Assembly: GCA_024734555.1 (NCBI GenBank)
Contig: JANPWX010000163.1
Span: 1,744,884 to 1,808,883 of the forward strand
Direction of reading: 5' to 3'
DNA from: Trochalopteron elliotii
Taxonomy: Eukaryota > Chordata > Aves > Passeriformes > Leiothrichidae
Length of the DNA stretch: 64,000 nucleotides
The notes under the pieces were generated by a model, which ran no database searches, was not told the DNA's origin, and was given only the letters and a program-made list of their open reading frames with translations. Made by a program: the position numbers and the translations under genes. This document shows positions 27,101 through 42,577 of this stretch, piece by piece (the first letter of the stretch is position 1; every line of letters starts with the position of its first letter).

Positions 27101-29823
27101 TCCCTCTGCTTTGGTCTCACAGTCAGGAGCAGAGCCAACACTAAGCCTGGGCTGTCCGTGCCAGTGTGCAAAGGCCCCTTGCTTGAACAACCACTTAACA
27201 GGGGAAAGGATGCATTTCTTTTTTCAGGTTTGAAAATGGTACTAAAAAGAACTGTTTCAGTGCCTGCAGACAAGTACTATTTTAAAATGAGGTAAATGAT
27301 TTAATAATTTTAAGGAAGAGAAAATTTTGCTTTTGTTTTCACAACTTCCTACTAATGCTTTTTTTTCTGATGTATGTTCTGCATTGATTTTGCAGAGCAT
27401 GTGTAATTGGAAGACTTGTTTCTGAAAGAGGCAAATGAAACTTTTTATAGCATTTTCAGGCTACTCATAAAAGTGCTTTATTTAAGCTAAACCTAATTTA
27501 TTTGGTTTATTGATAGTATTACTATTATTACCGAGTTCTAAAATTAAAGCTAGCCCATCTCAGGCTGAAAAACCTGTGAGATCCTCAGAGATTCTTCTTC
27601 ATTTTCTTTGGCTACAAAAGTCAGAATGTCTGCTCTCAGTCCTCTAACATATGGCAGGAGTATGTCCTAAATGCAAAGTAGCAGAAAAATAATAAGGAAA
27701 AGAAGTTTGATTCCCATTTTGTCCAATATCCTTCTCCTATCCCTTTAACATTTTCCTTTGACCCTGAATCTCTTTTTCTTAAAAATCTCCCATCTTTATG
27801 CGTGCTTCTTGTTAGCTCATGATTGTACAGCCTGACTGTAGGGCACGACCGGTGAATCATAACAGCAAATGTCAGCAGGAAAAGTTCTCCAGTAGCCCAT
27901 TAGCTGTTTGAGTTCATATTTGTTATTTACTGAATGACCGTGAATAATGAACAAGTTGCTCTAAATGATTACGGATTTGTGGCTAAATCTCTATTAAAAA
28001 GGGAAAATCAGTTGAAGCAATTACAGAATTTATTTACAAGGAAAAAATTGCCTTCGTCTCATTAATATTACATGGCATAGATGTAGCAACAGCAAGAGAA
28101 ATTGGTGCAAATTGATTAGGGATACAAAAAATGAAAACTCTGAAATTACAGAAAAGTGAAAGAAATTCTCTCAAAATGCTTCCATGGAGATATCTGCCCT
28201 AGTCTTTGTGGTTTAGACTTATATGAGCGAGTTACAATGTTGGAGATTGTTACCCAAGTTGTGTTTACAGTCAGTATTTAGAGAGTTAAATTAGGTTAGG
28301 TAAATCCCATCCTACCTAAATACAGCTAATCTTTTGACTACCAAACCTAAATTGTGCTTGAGTTTGGGCCTAATTTTTTTTCTTGGAGAAAACTGGATCA
28401 GGTCAGGGATGCCACTGCTGCAAAAAGTCTGTAACTTTGTTATTTAGCCATGTCCTCGTAAATGTAAATGATAATTCTGTAGCTGTCAAAGAAATGGACA
28501 GAGAAATCACAAACTGTACAGTTGAAGGAGAATACCAGTTCCTAGTACACAGATTGTGTAGCAAACAACAAAAGGAACCTATCCTAAAATAGGAGAGTAT
28601 CCAAATATTTTTCTCTTGACTTTGTGGAGCACATGTGGTGACGCCTCTTCATGCATTTACTTGAGCAGTTCTCTAAATCAGATTCCATTTTAGGGTCTTA
28701 GTCTTGAAGATTATGTAAGAGCAAATTGTGGTTTTATCTTTCCTGCTTAAAGGAGAATGTGGTGTCAGAAGTCATGTTATCAAGCATTATCCAAAGCCTT
28801 ATACCTGTTAAAACATCATGTTTGGCATCATATTTAACTAGCTCTAATTTCCTTCTCTCATTGCAGAGTCAAAGGTTCTCCAAATTAATATGGCTATTTG
28901 AGTATTTTTAGGCAAGAGCCTATTAATGCTGATTTTTTGTTCTGTTTTGGTTTTTTTGTTACAAAAACATGCTATAGCTAAAGCCCATGATGGAAGTAAT
29001 TTGTAATATTCAATGACCTCATTTTGTTCTGTTTTGCTCACTCAATGCTAATGCGTATGATGCCATGTGAAATTCGCAGACGAGCCTGTCTGCAGGACTC
29101 ATGGGAGCCATAAATGGATTAAACCTCTCACTCCCTACTTTGGCAAGTGATCAGTTACATTTAAATAAAGGTCAGTCTGTCTTTACAAAGAACACACTGA
29201 AAGCAAGCTTAATAGCTTTCCCTACTGAGCCTAGAACATAACTATTTGAAGCATAATTAGCAACAGGGTGCCAGTCACTGATTGTGCTTTTTGCTTGATT
29301 TTATGTCTGGGGACCTCCAGTATTCCCCATTAGCTTTAAGAGGGGGCACAGTGCTAGTTATCAAATTGACAGTCTTGACCTGGCCTCTGAAAGCAGCTGT
29401 AAAACATTGTTGGGGAAAATTAAGATGAATGCCAAAGCCAGGTCTGTAATACTGCTACAGATTGGACATTTGAGGTCCATGCCATGACTCTAAATAACAA
29501 AATAGGTAAAATATCTGATATACATGAGAGTGTGGACTTCATTACACTAAACACCAGGTGATAAGGAGGATACGCCAGCTGTCCTATTGTCTCAACTTAT
29601 GAGCTCTGTATTGTGACTTCTTTATAAAATACTCCATACCTATTCTTTTCAGCATAACAGAGTGACCAGCTCTGCCATCTGTCAAAATACAGATTTCAGG
29701 AAGGGTGGAGTGAATCAGCAACAACTGCCCCCACAGTAAAAGGTGCTTGACCACAAAAGGGTTATTTTGTCAAGTTAATTAAATACTTAGCCTGTATGAG
29801 GCATGTAAGAATAAACATGGTTA

Positions 29824-29893
29824 TAGAGTCACAGCATCATAGAATGGTTTGCACTGGAAGGGACCTTCAAGATCATCTAGTTCCAACACCCTA
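29824..29893 (-). mobile_element. CR1 LINE 3'-end fragment
   Basis: The segment contains tcatagaatggttt, ggaagggaccttcaagatca and tctagttccaacacc, which is the reverse complement of the highly characteristic CR1 3' tail of birds. Only about 70 bases are recognisable, so the copy is severely 5'-truncated. That is normal for CR1. The element points to the minus strand and carries no coding sequence. It is one of the main reasons to call the organism a bird. Confidence 0.85.
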
Positions 29894-31410
29894 GTATATC
29901 TTGTGGTCTTCCAGTTCTTCAAAACACCTCATTTGCTTGGGGTTTCTTGACTTGTATTTATAACCCTTGTAGCAAAAGTGAAAATTGTCTACAGGTGGAG
30001 AGAACAGAGATGATACAGCAATTTTGGTACTCTGCAGACAGCCTGAAATTCTAAGAGAGATCTGTGAATTACCTTGACCTTCCTGACTTGAGCATCAGCT
30101 TCAAAAGTTCAGTGATTGCACTTCAGTGTTATCAGCAGCTGATTTAGCACTGATCATTTTATATAGTACTATCAGAGAAGATGGGTAAAAGCAAAACACA
30201 GTGGACTGACTTTTGGGAATTTCTGGAGGTAGTCCAAGAGCAGACCATAGAAGCAGAAAAGTGACAGCAAAATCAGCAAAAGAATAAGGAGGAGGAGGAA
30301 TTAAAAGGCACCAAAGAGGCTGGGACTATATGGAAAAGATCTCTTAAGTAAAGATGAACATTATCATGAATTATTATGAGAAAATAATCACCATCTCACA
30401 TTTTAGGTGTGATACAAAGACTGTATTCTGTTTATCTCTGTGTAAATTGTCAAACTACTTTAACTTCAGTTTCTTTCACCTGGTAGATGGTCAATGGCTG
30501 CATTCCCAGCTTAGGTTTACTACCAGAAAGCAGAGGTCTGTGTCCTCCAAATGCATCTTCACAACATAGAAACTGTAAGAGAAAGATGACCAACCAGGGA
30601 TTAAAATAAAAGGACGTACTTTTCCTGATTTACCTGCACTTGGGGGATTTACCTGCACACAGGATTTTAGGTCAACGGGTTTTCTTTTCCTTTTGTGAAT
30701 GGTATATGCATTTTAAGAGTCAATTAAATACATTACAAAATGTAGACATTGCCAAGAAGTATAGGGCTATATTTGGTTTTATAAGGTCTTAGATATATAA
30801 AGAAGACCAGTGCCTTAAGCAGCTTCATATCAGTTTTACTACTCTCCTTCTCTAAAATTCATTTGTGCTTTTATTTGTTTGTTTCATTTCTAGGATTTCT
30901 TTTTCCTGGCAGAAAATTTGTACAGGAAGTGGAGAAATCAGTAACTGATTTAATTGATAATTTTCAGCTAATGTGGAATTTTCATTTTTTTACAGATTTT
31001 TTATAAAGCAGCCAACTAATGCTCTGCTTCCAGCACAGGCACTTCAAGGTCATATTTCTTTGTTTTCACCACAGGTCAGATACCATCACCAGGAAAAACT
31101 AATTTGAAAGCATCTTCCACCACAGGTACTTGGAAATAATGACATGAAACAGCCAAGCAGAGTAAAAAAAATCCTGTTTCTTTAACTCATGAATCCTGTG
31201 CCAGCAGTGCAGAACTCTCCTTGAGCTCTGGCAGTAAGGTTTGCTGGGCAGGTAGCAAACGTGCTGCTGTGGTTTACACCTCCATAATCATTTCTCTCTT
31301 CTGCAGGACATTTCCTTCAAGCACTGGTAGCATCCAGCTGTGTCTCCTTTGAGCCTTTTAGCATGTCCATGTTACTTTTTTCTGTGCAATTCAGGATTTG
31401 AATACTTTAA

Positions 31411-33090
<1,680 letters not shown>

Positions 33091-33248
33091 CTTGATTTGT
33101 TGGTTGCTTTTTTACACTAGGTCTTACTGAGAAAAAAGAAAGAAACCAGTACTGATTAAATGTGTGGGGACAGGAAGGAGATTGGAGGTTTTCCCCTCCT
33201 TCCTCTAAGCTAAATCCAGGAATATTCAAAATTATGGGAGAAATTAAA

Positions 33249-33269
33249 AATAAATTAAAAAAAAATAAA
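33249..33269 (+). terminator. PTCHD1: Proximal polyadenylation signals (two AATAAA)
   Basis: AATAAA occurs at 33249-33254 and 33264-33269, about 160-180 bases after the stop codon. They lie in an A-rich stretch, so chance is possible. They are followed by a tgttgtacc-like mixed region rather than a strong GT-rich element. Confidence 0.35.
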
Positions 33270-33797
33270 AAGAGCTGGGGTATTGTACCTTGCTCAGTTC
33301 CTATAACAGGTAATATGTGAGAATTTGCACACCCATGCAAAGAGGGGTTAAATTTTAGATGCATGAAGTAAGATCTAATGGAAGAAGTTGGGTTCTTAAG
33401 CAGTCGTCTGCATCACCTGTACTGCAGATGCTGCAATTATTGTGGCTAAACCAAATCATGTTGAAAGGTCAACTGTCAAGGCTGAAGTAGCACTAAATGT
33501 TCGCTGGATGTAAAGGCTTTACAAACTTTCTGCACAGCAATAACTCAAGTCAGTGAGTCAGCTCTTATAAGTCTTTGCCATCACATTTAATTTTTCTTTT
33601 CTCCCCTAATCTAAACATTTATGCAAGACTATATAAAAGATAGCAAACTGTACTGGGAGTACACAGCAACCAAGTGCTTTCCAAACACTTTTATGTTATG
33701 AATCACTTTTTTTTTCGAAAAGTATCTTTATTTTAAAATGGAAATCATCCCTTGTAACATTTTTAATCATGGTTTTATAGCTGTTTCTTTTTCTTAT

Positions 33798-33836
33798 AAA
33801 AACAAAAAAGAACAAAAAAAAAAAGAACAAAAAAGA
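33798..33836. repeat. A-rich low-complexity tract
   Basis: An adenine run interrupted by gaac units (aaaaagaac repeated), within the probable 3' UTR. Confidence 0.7.
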
Positions 33837-36015
33837 TCCATGTGACTCCGTCACTCTAGAAAATATATAATTCTATTTTATACATGTCTCGCTACTAGTT
33901 AAACATGTAATCTGCTTTACCAACTGTAATTTTGTTAGCACTCTACCAAGACATGTGAGTGGATCTAGCAGCAGACAGAAGATGGTGTACTGAATATTTC
34001 AGCACCAAAATCCATGATACAAACCTCAAATACTAAAATATCATCACGAAAGTGAATGTTAGGGCTCTTTTAGTGAGAGCCTATTTCAGGCCATTCACTG
34101 GTAATGCACACTAAGAGGATTAGTGGGTAGTTTTACATAATGTATAACTTAATCCCTCAATCTTCCTAGAGTACCTGTAAAGCAATAGACCTTGCAGCTA
34201 TGGGCTCTTCCAGGAGACAGGAGACAGTGAGAGTTGTGAGGAACAAACCGAAGGTTGGGACTGTGGTTTGGCAGCAGCAAGTTTAACAATGTCCCAAAGA
34301 GCCCATATCTAAAAGGCCTATCGAAAACATCACATCTGAGAGGGAAAAAAAAGAGAAAAAAGAAAAAAAAACAAAGTTAAAAAGATTACATTACTGAGTC
34401 TTTTTGGAGCCGTGAGTTCTAAATCAATAATTCTGTCAGCATCTGTGATGTGGAGTAATACAGATAAAGCAGCATCTCTTCCCTCCTCCGCCCCCTCCAT
34501 CCTTAAGAGCGACAGGCTCATTACTGCAAGGTTTTATCATGTGGTTGAACCCCAGTGGGGATATGTAAGCCAATTCTGTAGGTTTTGATGAGAGTATTCT
34601 GACCATACATTGCCTGTGAAAACGCACTAGCAGGAAGCTGGCCTGGTGTGTCAGGTGGTTTCATATGGACTGTTGCTTTGTGGTGCAACATGAATGTATT
34701 CCAACCAGACTCCCTTTTGCAGCTCATCTGGAAACTAAGAGTACTTGAAAAGTTTTCAGTATTTGTCACAAAGTTTGCTTCAATGACAGTATCTGGAGGG
34801 GAAGGGGTATTGCAAGAGCCATGGGGCTTGGAGCACTGGGAGTACCATGGCCCAGGAGGCTGCCTGTGGTACCTGTATGGTCACTAGGACATCCATGGTC
34901 ACAAACCCAGGGTGTGCTTCATTGCATGAAAGCATCCAAATCCCGGTGACCCCCAAATGCCCTGTGCAAAACCTGCAAATGCCACCTACTGAATATTAAT
35001 TTTCAAGCAAAGAGATACTTCTGATGCATCCTTCCTGGCGGAAAATAAGATAACCAGATATTTTGCCCTGAAGCAAAATGTTACATTCTCACTAGCAAAA
35101 CAAGTCAGCAGTGCAGCTGGCAACATTTACTTTCCCCTGGATAAGTCCCTTCCCTAACCAGAAGAAAGGAAGCTGTGTCCAGGAATGCACAGACTCTTTG
35201 CTTAAGTAAACAACAGTTGCTTTGGTAGCAGCTGGGAAGCTGTAACAACAACTTCAGCCTTGGCAGAACACAGGCGGACACCTTGAAGACAGCCAAATGA
35301 ATGTAAGGCTAGGAAAAAGATCTGTTTCCCCTGTTTTCTTTAGACTCAGGCTTGGGGCTATGTTTTCCAGCCAAAAAATATTCCTTAAATATATTTCACT
35401 GTAGATTTTCTGTGATCGTCAGTATGTTGTTTCAATACCAGTCACCTTGTCCCCTGGCTGTTCAACAGGCAGCTGCAGTGGCTTTTAAACTTTTGAGGGC
35501 ATTAGCAAATTAGCTGAGAGTTATAGTGGAATTGCAATTCCTCTGCAGTAATCTGCTGACTTGTGGGACACTTGGAAATGGGACATGTGTCAAAGAGGTT
35601 GTTTGTACGCTGCCAAGAGGAATAAATGGCAAACACTGATTTTACACCTCTGCTATCCCTCATGCTATCACTTGCAAACACTAGATGCCAAGATAGTTAC
35701 CATAAACCTCCTCACATCTAATTGCATTGCACAGACAGGAGCATCTTTAAAGAGATGTCCAAAGACAAGCTTGCAGTTTCACAGATCTCTTATTAAATCT
35801 CACCATGTGAGGCCTTCAGAGATCTTCAAGAAAGGTGATAAAACCAGGGATAAAATTACTTCTCTATCTCCAAACCTGTCAGAAAAAGGATGTGGAGGCA
35901 TTCCTGTGACAAAATGCTGCAGAAGAGGCTTGAGTGTCCACAGAAGGCAGGGTGAGAAGTCATGCAGTCCACGCCCTTGCCACCAGGGCAGAGGCAACAA
36001 CATTTAAATAATTTC

Positions 36016-36085
36016 TGAAGGATGTTTGTCCAGCCCATTCCTAAAAGTCTTCTAGGGCAGATTCTGCTCGCAGCAGTTCTCCCCC
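36016..36085 (-). mobile_element. Possible old CR1 fragment
   Basis: The stretch ggatgtttgtccagccca followed by ttcctaaaagtcttctaggg resembles the antisense 3' region of older CR1 subfamilies, where a 'tttgtccagcc...aaaa...ctcc' pattern is typical. It is clearly diverged and lacks the terminal tail. If correct, it sits inside the proposed 3' UTR. Confidence 0.35.
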
Positions 36086-38883
36086 AATGCCCTGTTACTC
36101 TCTGCAGTAACCAGTAACTCCTGCTAGTCACCCAAGACTGGGATGGAGAAGAGAAGCCATGGCCCTCTCCACACAGGGATAGGACAGGCAGGAGACTGGA
36201 GCGTCCCCAAAAGAGCTAAAACCCAGAACAGAGCCAAAACCAACTTACATACATTTTTCACTGTGTTTCACATCAAGCTGCCATTCTGTTCCCCACATCC
36301 AGGGTTGGCAAAGTACAGCCACAGAAGTGTCCAAGGTGCACTCATCCCAGATCTGTGAGACTTCTGCCTGAATCCTGATGTGTCTGAGGGATGCACCAAA
36401 TGCTCCTTCTCTGCAGATAGCTTGAATACCTCAACATGAACCATGTTCTCAAGGTTTCAGACTATGCTAAGCCACTTTGGCCTTCCTCCCCTTCAACTTT
36501 TTCCTCTGGAGCAATTATCTTCACCAAAGTCAATGCATGTCCCTGTGCTGATTGATCAGTAGGTGCAGATGCTGCGCTCTGTTCTCAGTCCAAAGCACTC
36601 CCAGTGGCTAACTGTGCAGAAGATTTTACCCTTACTGGTGAACCTCCAGTTTGGAAGACTACCTAGGCTTAAGCAGATTTTTGTTATACTCTTAAGTGGC
36701 TTTTAGCCCAGGTATCACTGTGGTTTTGTTTGCAATATAGATGATCCAATTTTTTTATAAATTCAATGAGTAGAACAGAGTATTATACACTGTCAGGCAC
36801 TGACTAAAATCTAACAGTGAAAGTTTTAGCTAAGGCTAACAAAACTATGTAGGACTATGGCTCACTGAGCACATATATCTTCTACAAACATTAAAAAATC
36901 CCATACAGTAAAGTATGGTGTACAGTATATTTTTATTACAGGGTAAGCATGGGGGGAGAGAGCCAACCTACGTGCATATGGCCCTCAAGATCAATACAGT
37001 TTTCTTGTAATATAACTTCTGATGTGTTAGCACAAGTCCACTTTCAATTTACAATTACTCTAACTGGAGAAAAAAAATAAATAAAGAAAATTTGTTATAG
37101 CTGGAATAACTATGCCATAAAAATTAACTGATGAAGACAGAATTTTCTGCCCAAAGCAAAAATGTGGAAGTGTTCTAGTTAGATTAAAATTAGAGCAGGA
37201 AATGTTGAGAAAAACCTGTCAAAGAAAAAGAGCTTCTTTTCCAAAGACAAGCAAATACACTTATCATGGTCAACTGCATGAACCTGGAGGGAATACAGTA
37301 CCAAAGTGGCCTGAGGTTATTTTGAGTCACGAGAGGGTTCACATCTGCTCTCAGAAGCCTTCTGAGCCAGCAGTGAATTCAGGTAAAACATGTAGTGTAA
37401 ATTGAATGGTGTACTTTTAAGTGTTTTTTTTTCTAGGCTGACTGTCCTCCTATGAGCCATGAAATCCCACATCAGCCAACACCTTTATTTTTATTCAAAG
37501 GGAAAACAAAACTAAGTGGTGGCACGACTGGGCAGAGATCAGGGCAGTCCAGAAGGACAACTGGCTTCTCTGAAAGAGAGCCAGAAAAGCAAGTGTGTTG
37601 TGGGAGAGGACCTGATGACTTCAAGACTTAGCAAAGTGGTGGTTTTTCCTATTTTGTTAATTCAGGAAGCAAATAGCATGTTCAGGGAGACAGACACAGG
37701 GAAGGGAGGCCGAGTCAATAGAAGTCAGCTCTGGGTTTGCTGTGGACTCCAGTTACTGTAGCTCCTCTGGCATGGTTGGGAACTGCAGGATGGGAGTGTG
37801 GGAGGGGCAGGGACAGCACTGCTGTGTGGGCACTGGGGATGCCAGGCCAGGGCTGTGGTGGTGCCATTTCCCTTGTCCCCATCCCACAGCCCTGCCCAGG
37901 GGTTCCCAGGGTGTGCAGCCTGCAGAGAGCATCAGCTCCCGTGCAGGAACAGCTCCTCACAATTCTCACACTGTGGCAGCACTGCTGGTGGGTTTTGCTG
38001 GACCAGTGCTTGTGTGGTAAGGCACAATCGCTGTAGGAAACCACTTTCTGGAAGCTCTTGGTTAGAAAGAATTACCCAGAGCCTTTGCCTCCCCTGCCTT
38101 TGCACATGTTAAAACACTGATCCGTAAAAATCAGATTGTACAATTTAGCTGTGTAGGGACAAAGTATTTCTTCCATGGCTTTATCCCTACATTTATCACA
38201 AAAAGTACTTGTCATTTATTTTCTTAGAAATATTCTGAAATAAGTAAGCCTCGCTGGGGTACACACAAGTCTGATGAGAAGGAGGTGGGGAGGGGGAGAG
38301 CCCCTTCTTCCCCTTCCCAAAGGTAGGAAGCATCTTCCACCCATGGCCAGGCACTACACCATCACTGCAGGGCACCCCCAGTGACCCCAGCTCAGTGGAG
38401 TGGGGAGGGCAACCTTATCCCCCCTTATTAGATAACAGGGAGAAGCTTTAACTCCAAATTGTGGGGGGGATGAGCCCCCAGGAAGCTCTTGTGAACCCCA
38501 TCCACTGCCAGGAAAGCTCAATGGCAAACTTCTTGTTTGGTTGGGATTTTTTGAGAAAGAGATGGCAGAAGTATCCCAGGAGGGCACTTGAACACAAATT
38601 CCTGTCTATGGTGCGTGGGTTGGAGCAGAATGGCATGCCCTGACATGCCACCCCTTGCTTGCCCTGTTGTCCTGGCACAGCTTCCTGCCTGGAGAGAGGG
38701 CACCTCAGCATCACGTGCGCCTGCCTGGGGCAGCCGCTTCTCAGGCACAAATTGTTCTGATGTCGTTGGCATTCTGCAAGTCATTACCTTTTTTTAATTT
38801 TGGGGTAAAACAAAACAAAAAAAAAGATCGGCAGAAACAGTTCTAGATTATTTAAGCTCCAAGAAGTCTTAATCTGTGCATCA

Positions 38884-39012
38884 AATAAATGGCTTGCAAG
38901 ATGTCAGGCGTTTTCGTTTAGGCTTTTTTTAACCTATTTTTACTATTTTTGTATTAATTTAGGGGAAAAATTGTATAATGAATCTCAATGTATAGCATAA
39001 GCCTAAAATAAA
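38884..39012 (+). terminator. PTCHD1: Distal polyadenylation signals (AATAAA at 38884 and 39007)
   Basis: Two canonical hexamers lie 123 bases apart at the end of an A+T-rich unique stretch. The second (39007-39012) is followed by a pyrimidine-rich tctctctctttgcttcctg segment that could serve as the downstream element. This is the best-looking long 3' end for PTCHD1, but it is an inference from motif context only. Confidence 0.35.
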
Positions 39013-39030
39013 ATGGCTATCTCTCTCTTT

Positions 39031-42000
39031 GCTTCCTGTGCTCCCAAACTGCTACCGAAATCCCATGCCATCACCAATGCAACAAACTGATTTTCCTGGC
39101 CTAACCCAAATAATCAGGATGAGCATGCTCTCCAAGTCCCCACAGAGAGGGGTGGTGGAGTAGTTCAGAGGCACCTGCTCAGCACAGAGCCAGTGATGTC
39201 CCCAGCATGATGGGCATGCTGCTTTTCCAGGAGTCCCTCTTGTTCCAGGCTGCACACTGCTCAGCAGCAAGCACAGGGAAGACCCCTTCACATCTATTCA
39301 TTTCCATGTTATTGGGATCTAAGTGCATTTTGGGGGTGTTCTAGATAACCCAGCAGCAGAACCCCAGCCTCAGCAGGCAAACCAACAGCTAAGGCAAAAA
39401 TCTGAATCTGATTTGATCAAAAACTACAGGTTACTTCCTCAAACAAGAACTGGACCTTCTAAGATCTGGTAGGTAGGTAGACCTGATGTACTACTGTTGA
39501 ACAGAAGTATTGCAATTGACCAGAATTATTACTACTAAAAATTTTCTTACCAAGACCTTACCATCCACAAACTTAGAAGCCCTGTCATCACTGAGAGACA
39601 CACCTCTCCCACCAGCAGAACCACAGCTGCTGCTCCAGGATCTTCTGATGACTGTACTCAATCATCTTCTTCCCATGCCCAAGCAAATAACCCATTTACG
39701 CTTCTTTCCTAATGTTTTGGAGAAGGGGAGCAGCATCCCTGCAGGCCCATTTGGACCAACTGGGTCCAACTTCTTCAAAGCAGAAGCAAACCACCCCACC
39801 AGGGGATGAGGGTGATGGCTACAGGTGCTCTGTAGAAACGAGATATGCCTCACTTTACTGTAAAACACAGGTGAGCCAAATCTGATCCCGAGTCACTGCA
39901 ATAAACAGCAGGGTTTGGAGTTTTTGGCTACCAAGGGCTTTCAGCCACTTTAGTTTAATGAGAAGTTTGGGTCTGCCATTTAGAGGTGGTTCCTGATATC
40001 TGTTATGGCTCCTGGCCTTGTCCCTTTCAGTCTTTCTTTCTCTCATTGCCTTAAATTCAGAATCCAGGAGCGCTGTTGCCAAAATTTCTGTCTGAAACTG
40101 AAACTCAAACAGTATCAATTTTTCTCATTGCTAGTATAGTGTAAGAGAGGCTATGTCTAAGCATCATACAGGAATTCAAAAAGCAAAACCCCCATACCAG
40201 GTTGGTGTTCCTCATTTGTCTTAGCAAGCGCACCTTCATGCAGATCTCCTTCAATCTAATTTACAAAATTCAGCCTTTCCTGAATTTTCCGTGTAATCAG
40301 CACGTTTTATTCTGAAAGTTCATCTGTATGTATACCTTCAAAATAAAGGCATGCTAAATCTGATTTTTAGCTTATCAAGGAATACAGTTCAGCCCAACAA
40401 ATGTTCGTGAGCAGCATGTCTGAATTCCACATGTAATTCTTACACTGCTGCATACAAGTCAGAATATTTTCACTCCCAAATACCACATTTCCTTATTTAT
40501 ACAACTAATTTGCACACAGAAAATAGGCAGGATTGTGGACCCAAAACAGTGAAGTGTGCTCATGTTTACATTCATCCTGTAAATATCACTTGAACTTGTT
40601 AATGGCAATATAGGACTCATTGAGAAGAACAGGATTTTTTTTGCTGACTTTAGTTTACTGGCAGAATATAGCAGAAATATTTGCCAAGCACTAGCTAGAA
40701 AGAACCAGGGAATAAGACATCCAACAGTCCATCAGTAGAGAAAAAAGACCACTTGAAAATTTATACATATGAGAAACATAAGAATCATGTTAAAGGCCTT
40801 AGTTGAGTATCCAGACTATACATAGCATATGTTTTATATGAATGCAGAATATTCCATTCTGATTCTTTTTTGGCCACATTGAATCCTCTGAAATATGCTC
40901 TGTTCTGTGGGGAGGCATACTTTTGAGCAAAACTGACATTTATCTTCTTAGAAATTACCAATTTGCACAAGTGAAGTTTGCTGGAAACAAAATTTTAAAT
41001 GTATACAAACAAACTGATGGCAGAAAACACAATTTGTAAAAAAATATGCCTTCGCATACTGATTATATTTCATAATAAGCAATCTGTTCCCTGATGCTAC
41101 AAGTAAAAAATGACTTTTTATTTGTCAGCTATATTCAGGAAAATGAGATGCCCCACTAATGTATATATAGTGCATACACCCCCATACCAATTATGTATTT
41201 CTTATACGCCCAACACAAGTTGGCTCCAAATAAAGAGGAGGAAAAGCCAACCTAGAAATGTAGTTGAAAGCTGGTAGGAAGAATAGTTTATCTGTTCTGA
41301 GATTAGTAATGGATCAGCAGAGGAGGAGCAACAGAAGTTTGGTAAGGAGTTTAGGAACAAAGATACTGGCTGCAGAAATGCAGAGCTGTCAATAAAACTC
41401 AGGGTTTATTGTGTCAGGAAGATGGGAAAGAAATTATATAAAAAACTTCCGAGTTGCAAAGGGAAGGAGGGTCTCAGCTAGAATGAGACTGAGAAAAATC
41501 GTATGAACGTATGTAAGACTAGCAGCTGTAATGTATATTAAGGCTGTTTAATAAAAGACAGGATCTGTCCATACAAGGAAAATAAAAATCACAGCTGCCT
41601 AATTATATGATTTCAAATATTGAGTCAGTACTTCATTGTTTTGGAATAAAAGCAGGATATCATTCATAATCTAATCTGGAGCCCAGAGCTGGAGAATTTA
41701 ACATGATATATAAACAGTATCATACAGAAAAAGAGATTGGTCATGGATTCTGGCTCATAACTTACTTAAACATGACAAATTGACCCTCACTATTTTACTG
41801 CAGTTCTCACTTAGAGAAGAGCAGCTGACTTTAATGTTCTGAAATAGTCATATCTTCCTGACAAAGTACTTGTGTGTTGGAAGGATTTCTTTTCTTTTCT
41901 TATGACGATGCGATCAATTTTCTCTCTGGATGAAGTGAGCCCTCAGGCACATAACCTACAGCAAGTGGGAAATTCCAGCTCTCTTAAGGTGATTCCTGAT

Positions 42001-42242
42001 TCAAGGACATCCATCTGCGATTGAATCTCTCTTTTCTTTCCTCTCTGCATGCTATTGCAGGCTGTTCCAAACCTGTCTATTGGCAGTTTTACCAATCAGT
42101 GTATCGTACCCCTCTTTGCAAGAGAGGTGGGGTTCTGCCAAGCATCTCCTGGTGTTGGCTCCAGAGGCAGTGGTCACATTATAATCTCAGGATTATTCCT
42201 GCTCATCAACCCCTCTCATGGGAGCCTTTCTGTCAATATCTT
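39031..42242. other. Unique A+T-rich DNA without recognised genes
   Basis: No coding region, RNA gene or repeat family was recognised. Open frames here are short and lack domains. The stretch is either intergenic or a continuation of a longer PTCHD1 3' UTR. Confidence 0.6.
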
Positions 42243-42577
42243 NNNNNNNNNNNNNNNNNNNNNNNNNNNNNNNNNNNNNNNNNNNNNNNNNNNNNNNNNN
42301 NNNNNNNNNNNNNNNNNNNNNNNNNNNNNNNNNNNNNNNNNNNNNNNNNNNNNNNNNNNNNNNNNNNNNNNNNNNNNNNNNNNNNNNNNNNNNNNNNNNN
42401 NNNNNNNNNNNNNNNNNNNNNNNNNNNNNNNNNNNNNNNNNNNNNNNNNNNNNNNNNNNNNNNNNNNNNNNNNNNNNNNNNNNNNNNNNNNNNNNNNNNN
42501 NNNNNNNNNNNNNNNNNNNNNNNNNNNNNNNNNNNNNNNNNNNNNNNNNNNNNNNNNNNNNNNNNNNNNNNNNNNNN
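42243..42577. other. Assembly gap (335 N)
   Basis: A run of unresolved bases. Its right edge is directly followed by a pentanucleotide repeat, which suggests that the assembler stopped in a simple-repeat array. The true size may differ from 335. Any open frame crossing this run is meaningless. Confidence 0.99.

Larger units (their letters stand above)
33091..39030 (+). other. PTCHD1: Probable PTCHD1 3' UTR, extent uncertain
   Basis: No splice-linked coding exon follows the stop, and the sequence is A+T-rich with no convincing reading frame. AATAAA hexamers occur soon after the stop (33249 and 33264) and again at 38884 and 39007. The last is preceded by a T-rich stretch and followed by a pyrimidine-rich segment, which is a plausible cleavage site. 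Long 3' UTRs are common in brain-expressed genes. A short form ending near 33.3 kb and a long form ending near 39.03 kb are both possible. The region 37.5-38.8 kb is more G+C-rich and could instead be intergenic. Without transcript data the end cannot be fixed. Confidence 0.4.
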
